In this document: positions 5,797 to 17,588 of the stretch, one piece after another
Numbering within the stretch: the stretch's first letter is position 1
Layout: each line of letters starts with the position of its first letter
NCBI GenBank assembly: GCA_026982255.1
Contig: JALSHL010000169.1
Span: 1-17,588 of the forward strand
Reading direction: 5' to 3'
DNA from: Paracoccaceae bacterium
GTDB taxonomy: Bacteria; Pseudomonadota; Alphaproteobacteria; Rhodobacterales; Rhodobacteraceae
DNA length: 17,588 nt
Notes under the pieces: model-generated
Database searches by the model: none
What the model was told of the DNA's origin: nothing
Seen by the model: only the letters and a program-made list of their open reading frames with translations
Made by a program: the position numbers and the translations under genes

Positions 5797-6330
5797 ATGG
5801 CATTACGCTGGTATTCGGTAAGCGTCCTCTCGAATTTCGAGAAAAAGATCGCAGAGTCGATCCGCGAAGCCGCAGCCCAGAACGGTCTGGAGGACGAGAT
5901 CGTCGAGGTTATGGTCCCGACCGAAGAGGTTATCGAGGTCCGCAAGGGCAAAAAAGTGCAGGTCGAGAAACGTTTCATGCCGGGGTATATCCTCGTCAAG
6001 ATGGAGATGACCGACCGCGCCTATCACCTGATCAACGACACCAACCGCGTCATGGGGTTTCTCGGACCGCAGGGCAAGCCCTCGCCGCTGCGTGACAAGG
6101 AAGTCGCCGCACTGCTGAACCAGGTCGAGGAGGGGCTGGAAAAACCGCGCACCCTTATCACCTTCGATATCGGCGAGACCGTGGATGTGACCGACGGCCC
6201 GTTCGAGGGGTTCTCGGGCATGGTCGAGGAAGTGGACAACGAGAACGAGCGCCTGAAGGTGACCGTCTCGATCTTTGGCCGGGCAACGCCGGTCGAACTG
6301 GAATTCATGCAGGTCAAGAAGCAGGCCTGA
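5797..6330 (+). CDS. nusG: transcription termination/antitermination factor NusG
   Basis: NusG binds RNA polymerase, suppresses pausing, and links it to Rho or to ribosomal protein S10. The chosen ATG gives 177 residues, the usual length. The NGN domain (about 4-105) includes RWYSV and KRFMPGYILVKM (58-69). After a linker comes the KOW domain (about 125-177) with GETVDVTDGPFEGFSG (126-141) and the C-terminal SIFGRATPVELEF (158-170), which contacts Rho or S10. An in-frame upstream start at 5749 would add 16 residues (MNKTGAMRRDNQRSSN) absent from the family. The 5797 start has AAGG (5784-5787) 9 bases upstream and the normal N-terminus. It is followed by rplK after a leader that carries an L1-binding mimic. 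Confidence 0.97.
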   Translation: MALRWYSVSVLSNFEKKIAESIREAAAQNGLEDEIVEVMVPTEEVIEVRKGKKVQVEKRFMPGYILVKMEMTDRAYHLINDTNRVMGFLGPQGKPSPLRDKEVAALLNQVEEGLEKPRTLITFDIGETVDVTDGPFEGFSGMVEEVDNENERLKVTVSIFGRATPVELEFMQVKKQA

Positions 6331-6339
6331 ATGTGAGCT

Positions 6340-6373
6340 GTGGGAGGCGCGCCTACGGGTAGTGCCGCACCAC
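6340..6373 (+). promoter_or_regulatory. L1-binding site mimic in the rplK-rplA leader
   Basis: GTGG (6340-6343) pairs with CCAC (6370-6373), and GGC (6346-6348) with GCC (6364-6366). Unpaired GA and GCA lie between the two helices. The strand GTGGGAGGC is identical to the start of the L1-binding stalk of 23S rRNA (E. coli about 2120 onward). Known L1 autoregulation works through such mimicry: excess L1 binds the leader and represses rplK-rplA translation. A second small hairpin CGCCC-GAC-GGGCG follows, just before the AAGGAGG site. Confidence 0.8.
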
Positions 6374-6422
6374 TAAACCGAATGTCGCCCGACGGGCGGC
6401 GGTGAACGAAAAGGAGGCCACA

Positions 6423-6851
6423 ATGGCCAAAAAAGTAGCTGGCACCATGAAGCTGCAGGTTCCTGCAGGCAAAGCCAATCCCTCGCCCCCCGTTGGTCCG
6501 GCCCTCGGTCAGCGCGGCATCAACATCATGGAATTCTGCAAGGCGTTCAACGCCAAGACGCAGGATCTGGAAGCCGGTGCCCCGTGCCCGACGATCATCA
6601 CCTATTATGTTGACAAGTCCTTCACCATGGACATCAAGACGCCGCCGGCGTCCTACATGCTGAAGAAAGCGGCGAAGCTGAAATCCGCTGCCAACAATCC
6701 TGGCAAGGAAGTCGTCGGTTCTGTCACTGCCAAGCAGGTGCGTGAAATTGCCGAAGCCAAGATGAAAGATCTGAACGCGAACGATATCGAGGCCGCAATG
6801 CTGATCATTGCCGGTTCCGCCCGTTCCATGGGCATCGAGATTAAAGGGTAA
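6423..6851 (+). CDS. rplK: 50S ribosomal protein L11
   Basis: L11 forms the base of the GTPase-associated centre with 23S rRNA and is needed for elongation-factor function and the stringent response. It is 142 residues, the normal length. The N-terminal domain contains the proline-rich switch PPVGPALGQRGINIMEF (22-38), and the C-terminal rRNA-binding domain spans about 72-142 (KTPPASYMLKKAAK, GSARSMGIEIKG). The start at 6423 is fixed by a near-perfect AAGGAGG (6411-6417) 5 bases upstream. An in-frame start at 6402 would place that site inside the gene and add residues foreign to the family. rplA begins 6 bases after the last base of the stop codon, so the two are probably translationally coupled and co-regulated by L1. 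Confidence 0.98.
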   Translation: MAKKVAGTMKLQVPAGKANPSPPVGPALGQRGINIMEFCKAFNAKTQDLEAGAPCPTIITYYVDKSFTMDIKTPPASYMLKKAAKLKSAANNPGKEVVGSVTAKQVREIAEAKMKDLNANDIEAAMLIIAGSARSMGIEIKG

Positions 6852-6856
6852 TCGTC

Positions 6857-7558
6857 ATGGCTAAACACGGAAAACGCTATAACGCCGCGAAAGCCGCGTT
6901 CGAAGGCAAAGAGAATGTTTCGGTTGAAGAGGCTGTTGCGCTGGTGAAGTCCGCCGCCACGACCAAATTCGACGAGACCGTTGAAATCGCCATGAACCTG
7001 GGTGTCGATCCGCGCCACGCCGACCAGATGGTCCGCGGTGTCGTATCGCTGCCGTCGGGCACCGGTAAGTCCATGCGCGTTGCGGTATTCGCACGCGGCG
7101 ACAAGGCGGACGAGGCGAAAGCCGCCGGTGCCGATATCGTGGGTGCCGAGGACCTGATGGAAAGCATCCAGGCCGGCAACCTCGATTTCGACCGTTGTAT
7201 CGCCACGCCGGACATGATGCCGATCGTCGGCCGTCTGGGCAAGGTGCTTGGCCCGCGCAACCTGATGCCGAACCCGCGGGTCGGCACGGTGACGATGGAT
7301 GTCAAGGCCGCGGTCGAGGCTGCCAAGGGTGGCGAAGTACAGTTCCGCGCCGAAAAGGCCGGTGTTGTGCACGCGGGTATCGGCAAGGCCTCGTTCGACG
7401 AGGGTGCGCTGGTGGCCAACGTCAAGGCATTCGTCGACGCGGTCAACAAGGCCAAGCCGTCGGGGGCCAAGGGCGCCTATATCAAGAAAATCGCGCTGAC
7501 CTCTACTATGGGGCCTGGCGTATCGGTGGACATCGCCAGCGCGACGGCCGCCGAATAA
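6857..7558 (+). CDS. rplA: 50S ribosomal protein L1
   Basis: L1 forms the mobile stalk at the tRNA exit side of the large subunit and represses its own operon by binding the leader mRNA. It is 233 residues, the standard bacterial length. Family motifs are KFDETVEIAMNLGVDPRHADQMVRG (38-62), GADIVGAEDL, ATPDMMPIVGRLGKVLGPRNLMPNPRVGTV (about 117-146) and the C-terminal LTSTMGPGVSVD. The start ATG follows AAAGGG within the end of rplK, with only 5 bases between the genes. Its target site lies upstream of rplK in this window. Confidence 0.98.
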   Translation: MAKHGKRYNAAKAAFEGKENVSVEEAVALVKSAATTKFDETVEIAMNLGVDPRHADQMVRGVVSLPSGTGKSMRVAVFARGDKADEAKAAGADIVGAEDLMESIQAGNLDFDRCIATPDMMPIVGRLGKVLGPRNLMPNPRVGTVTMDVKAAVEAAKGGEVQFRAEKAGVVHAGIGKASFDEGALVANVKAFVDAVNKAKPSGAKGAYIKKIALTSTMGPGVSVDIASATAAE

Positions 7559-7563
7559 GGAAT

Positions 7564-7591
7564 TCCCCCGGCCAGCGGTCGGGGGATGTTT
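7564..7591 (+). terminator. weak terminator or attenuator between rplA and rplJ
   Basis: CCCCCG (7565-7570) pairs with CGGGGG (7580-7585), with inner G-U, C-G and C-G pairs giving a 9-bp stem and a 3-base loop. The following TGTTT is a poor T-tract. It probably lets a fraction of polymerases through, since no clear promoter is evident before rplJ. Confidence 0.6.
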
Positions 7592-7800
7592 CGGACCTGC
7601 GGTGCAAGCCTACGGTCCATCTGTCCAAGACGGTGGGTGGTCGCAAGATCATAAATCCTGCCCGAGATAGGGAAACGATCGAGATCAGCAAGAGGTCCAC
7701 AGACCTCGGGCGGATTTTGGCGGGAACCTGGACAAGACCCGAGACGTTGCGGCGCAAGTCGCGGCGAATATGAGCCGGAGGGGGCGACCCTTCCATAAAC
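7592..7800 (+). promoter_or_regulatory. L10 leader (autoregulatory RNA upstream of rplJ)
   Basis: The 254-base gap before rplJ contains the L10-leader signature. AGACGGTGGG (from about 7628) lies opposite ATCCTGCCCGAG (from about 7656), the two sides of the element that L10 (with L12) binds to repress rplJL. GGACCT (7593-7598) and AGGTCC (7693-7698) can close the element as a long-range stem. Further on are hairpins GAGGTC/GACCTC (7692-7707), CTCGGG/CCCGAG (7705-7743) and GCGGC-GCAA-GTCGC (about 7748-7761). Some of these pairings exclude each other. Confidence 0.82.
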
Positions 7801-7812
7801 TGGAGCAATATT

Positions 7813-8325
7813 GTGAATAGAGCCGAAAAAGAAGCAGTGGTCGCTGAACTCGACCAGATCTTCACGGACTCTGGTGTCGTCGTGGTTGCACACTACGAAG
7901 GCCTCACAGTTGCAGAGATGTCGGACCTCCGCCATCGCGTAAGCGATGCAGGCGGGTCGGTCCGTGTTGCCAAAAACAAGCTCGCCAAAATCGCCCTCAA
8001 GGGCAAGTCCACCGAAGCTATGGGTGACTTGCTTACAGGGATGACAGTCTTCGCCTATTCCGAGGACCCTGTTTCCGCTGCGAAAGCCGTGGAAGCCTAT
8101 GCCAAGGACAACGACAAGCTCGTTGTTCTCGGGGGTGCTATGGGCGACGATCTTCTTGACCCGGCCGGCGTCAAGGCAGTGGCAGCCATGCCGTCGCGCG
8201 AGGAGCTTATTGCTTCGATCGCGGCGTGTCTGGGTGCACCTGCTTCGAACATCGCCGGAGCGATTGGCGCGCCTGCCTCGAATATTGCGTCGATTCTTTC
8301 GACCATCGAGGAAAAAGCGGCATAA
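7813..8325 (+). CDS. rplJ: 50S ribosomal protein L10
   Basis: L10 anchors the L12 dimers of the ribosomal stalk to the L11 region of 23S rRNA. It is 170 residues. The N-terminal rRNA-binding domain spans about 1-125 (VVVVAHYEGLTVAEM, RVAKNKLAKIAL, GGAMGDDLLDPAGVKAVAAMPSREEL), and the C-terminal L12-binding helix about 130-170. The helix contains a direct repeat, GAPASNIA at 141-148 and again at 152-159, an 11-residue period that matches the spacing of L12-binding segments. The start is GTG at 7813, with TGGAG (7801-7805) 7 bases upstream. It shares the leader with rplL, which follows after 80 bases. Confidence 0.97.
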   Translation: MNRAEKEAVVAELDQIFTDSGVVVVAHYEGLTVAEMSDLRHRVSDAGGSVRVAKNKLAKIALKGKSTEAMGDLLTGMTVFAYSEDPVSAAKAVEAYAKDNDKLVVLGGAMGDDLLDPAGVKAVAAMPSREELIASIAACLGAPASNIAGAIGAPASNIASILSTIEEKAA

Positions 8326-8405
8326 GTCTGAATGCAATTGTAGGGCCGGATAGTTGGTAACGAAAACCACACCGGAACACATCGAAACTGAAACGGAAAA
8401 GTAAA

Positions 8406-8786
8406 ATGGCTGATCTGAAAAAACTGGCTGAAGAGATTGTTGGTCTGACCCTTCTCGAAGCTGCTGAACTGAAAAACATCCTCAAAGACGAGTATGGCAT
8501 CGAGCCGGCTGCCGGCGGTGCTGTCGTCATGGCTGGCGGTGCTGGCGGCGACGCTGGCGGTGCTGCCGAGGAAAAAGACGAATTCGACGTAATCCTTGTT
8601 TCCGCCGGCGACAAGAAAATCGGCGTCATCAAGGAAGTCCGCGCCATCACCGGCCTGGGCCTGAAAGAAGCCAAGGACCTCGTGGACGCAGGCGGCAAAG
8701 CCGTCAAAGAAGGCGCTCCGAAGGCCGAAGCCGAAGAAATCAAAGCGAAACTGGAAGCCGCTGGCGCAACTGTCGAGCTGAAATAA
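8406..8786 (+). CDS. rplL: 50S ribosomal protein L7/L12
   Basis: L12 is the multi-copy stalk protein that recruits translation GTPases. It is 126 residues. The N-terminal dimerisation domain spans about 1-32 (LKKLAEEIVGLTLLEAAELKNILKDEYGI), a flexible Ala/Gly hinge about 35-55, and the C-terminal factor-binding domain about 58-126 (FDVILVSAGDKKIGVIKEVRAITGLGLKEAKDLVD). The hinge is unusually rich in glycine (VMAGGAGGDAGGAAEE). The ribosome binding site is weak (GGAAAAG), which is unexpected for a protein made in excess over L10. A stem-loop in the preceding gap (CCGG/CCGG outer, TGGT/ACCA inner, about 8343-8374) may compensate. The gene is A-rich early on compared with its neighbours. Confidence 0.98.
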   Translation: MADLKKLAEEIVGLTLLEAAELKNILKDEYGIEPAAGGAVVMAGGAGGDAGGAAEEKDEFDVILVSAGDKKIGVIKEVRAITGLGLKEAKDLVDAGGKAVKEGAPKAEAEEIKAKLEAAGATVELK

Positions 8787-8814
8787 TCTGTCGCAGCGCA
8801 AGCTGCACGGGTAG

Positions 8815-8856
8815 AAAAAGGCTGGATCCGTCGCTTGTTGACGGGTCCGGCTGTTT
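8815..8856 (+). terminator. attenuator-like hairpin between rplL and rpoB
   Basis: A 13-bp imperfect stem (8820-8832 with 8840-8852, three G-U pairs) with a 7-base loop is followed by GTTT and preceded by AAAAA. The T-tract is short, so partial termination fits best. This is the place where other bacteria reduce transcription from the ribosomal genes into rpoBC. Confidence 0.65.
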
Positions 8857-8864
8857 GCGTCTCT

Positions 8865-8984
8865 CAAGGTATCCAACGGGTATCTTGAAAGGTGCAGACC
8901 CTCCGGACGCGGGACCTGGGAATCCCGCAAGAATTGGTTGGTTGTCACCGCAAGGCTTCAGGCAGGCGTTCCCAGTCGTCTGCC
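8865..8984 (+). other. three further hairpins in the rpoB leader
   Basis: After the attenuator come a 10-bp stem (8865-8874 with 8878-8887, AAC loop), a 6-bp stem GCGGGA/TCCCGC (8909-8914 with 8923-8928), and an 8-bp stem GGCAGGCG/CGTCTGCC (8961-8968 with 8977-8984). The 225-base gap is otherwise non-coding. In E. coli this junction is an RNase III processing site; these stems could serve the same purpose, but that is inference. Confidence 0.5.
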
Positions 8985-9011
8985 GGGCGTTGAAAACAGG
9001 TAAGAAAAAGC

Positions 9012-13151
<4,140 letters not shown>

Positions 13152-13198
13152 GGGCGTTCCGCGCCCTTACCTGAAACAACGAGATTGAGGATCATAAA

Positions 13199-17419
<4,221 letters not shown>

Positions 17420-17439
17420 GTTGTCGCGGAAACGAATTG

Positions 17440-17472
17440 AAGGCCCTGCCGGAAACGGCGGGGCCTTTTTTT
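17440..17472 (+). terminator. strong intrinsic terminator of the rpoBC operon
   Basis: GGCCCTGCCG (17442-17451) and CGGCGGGGCC (17456-17465) form a 10-bp stem with one G-U, capped by a GAAA tetraloop, followed by seven T residues (17466-17472). Two A-T pairs can extend the stem. It lies 20 bases after the rpoC stop codon and ends the cluster. Confidence 0.96.
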
Positions 17473-17588
17473 ACGGGAAAAACCGGCCAGAAAGTGCCCG
17501 ATGGTGTGCGAAACAGGGGGCGGCGTTCGGAACGGCCCTTCGTTGCGGGCCGGAGAAATCAGGGTAATGGCGGGGTCAAGGGACATGG

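Noticed and set aside
8233..8289. Repeat resembling a small tandem array
   Set aside because: It is a two-copy protein-level repeat within the L10 C-terminal helix and not a CRISPR or mobile-element repeat.
17567..17588. Possible start of a downstream plus-strand gene (ATGGCGGGG...)
   Set aside because: Only seven codons are inside the window and the upstream CAGGG is weak evidence, so it cannot be supported.

Overview
The window is a chromosomal segment of an alphaproteobacterium, most likely of the order Rhodobacterales (Roseobacter-type). Three things support this: the gene order sspB-fumC-DUF4169, a circularly permuted two-piece tmRNA whose tag begins ANDN, and an informational core running tRNA-Trp, secE, nusG, rplKA, rplJL, rpoBC. 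Nothing resembling an insertion sequence, phage, CRISPR array or toxin-antitoxin pair is visible.

Left half (1-4011), all on the minus strand. In transcription order: a DUF1194 secreted vWA-like protein, the permuted tmRNA gene (ssrA), a membrane-anchored DUF302 protein, sspB (ClpXP adaptor), fumC (class II fumarase) and the start of a DUF4169 gene cut by the window edge. The tmRNA and SspB act together: the tmRNA adds the degradation tag to stalled nascent chains and SspB hands tagged proteins to ClpXP. Intrinsic terminators follow the DUF302 gene and fumC. fumC has a well-spaced sigma-70-like promoter with a perfect 12-bp palindrome of GntR-operator type just upstream.

Middle (4012-5345), plus strand. 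A divergent intergenic region leads to tRNA-Trp. A two-gene cassette then sits between tRNA-Trp and secE: a Crp/Fnr-family regulator (TTG start) and a 69-residue DUF2892 membrane protein. The DUF2892 gene appears to have its own promoter, with an inverted repeat centred about 41 bp upstream of the predicted start site, and it ends in a strong intrinsic terminator. This cassette is the most accessory-looking part of the window and the best candidate for a small regulatory unit that has not been described.

Right half (5346-17588), plus strand. This is the conserved secE-nusG-rplKA-rplJL-rpoBC cluster encoding a translocon subunit, a transcription elongation factor, the L11/L1 and L10/L12 ribosomal stalk proteins, and the beta and beta-prime subunits of RNA polymerase. 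The RNA leaders are informative. The rplK leader carries a mimic of the L1-binding site of 23S rRNA. The rplJ leader carries an L10-leader core with mutually exclusive pairings downstream. Four consecutive hairpins, the first attenuator-like, separate rplL from rpoB. The cluster ends in a very strong terminator after rpoC. The last 116 bases hold no gene I can support.

Most of the window is housekeeping. I found no clear novel enzymatic or defence system; the interest lies in the regulatory RNA and operator structures and in the Crp/Fnr-DUF2892 cassette.
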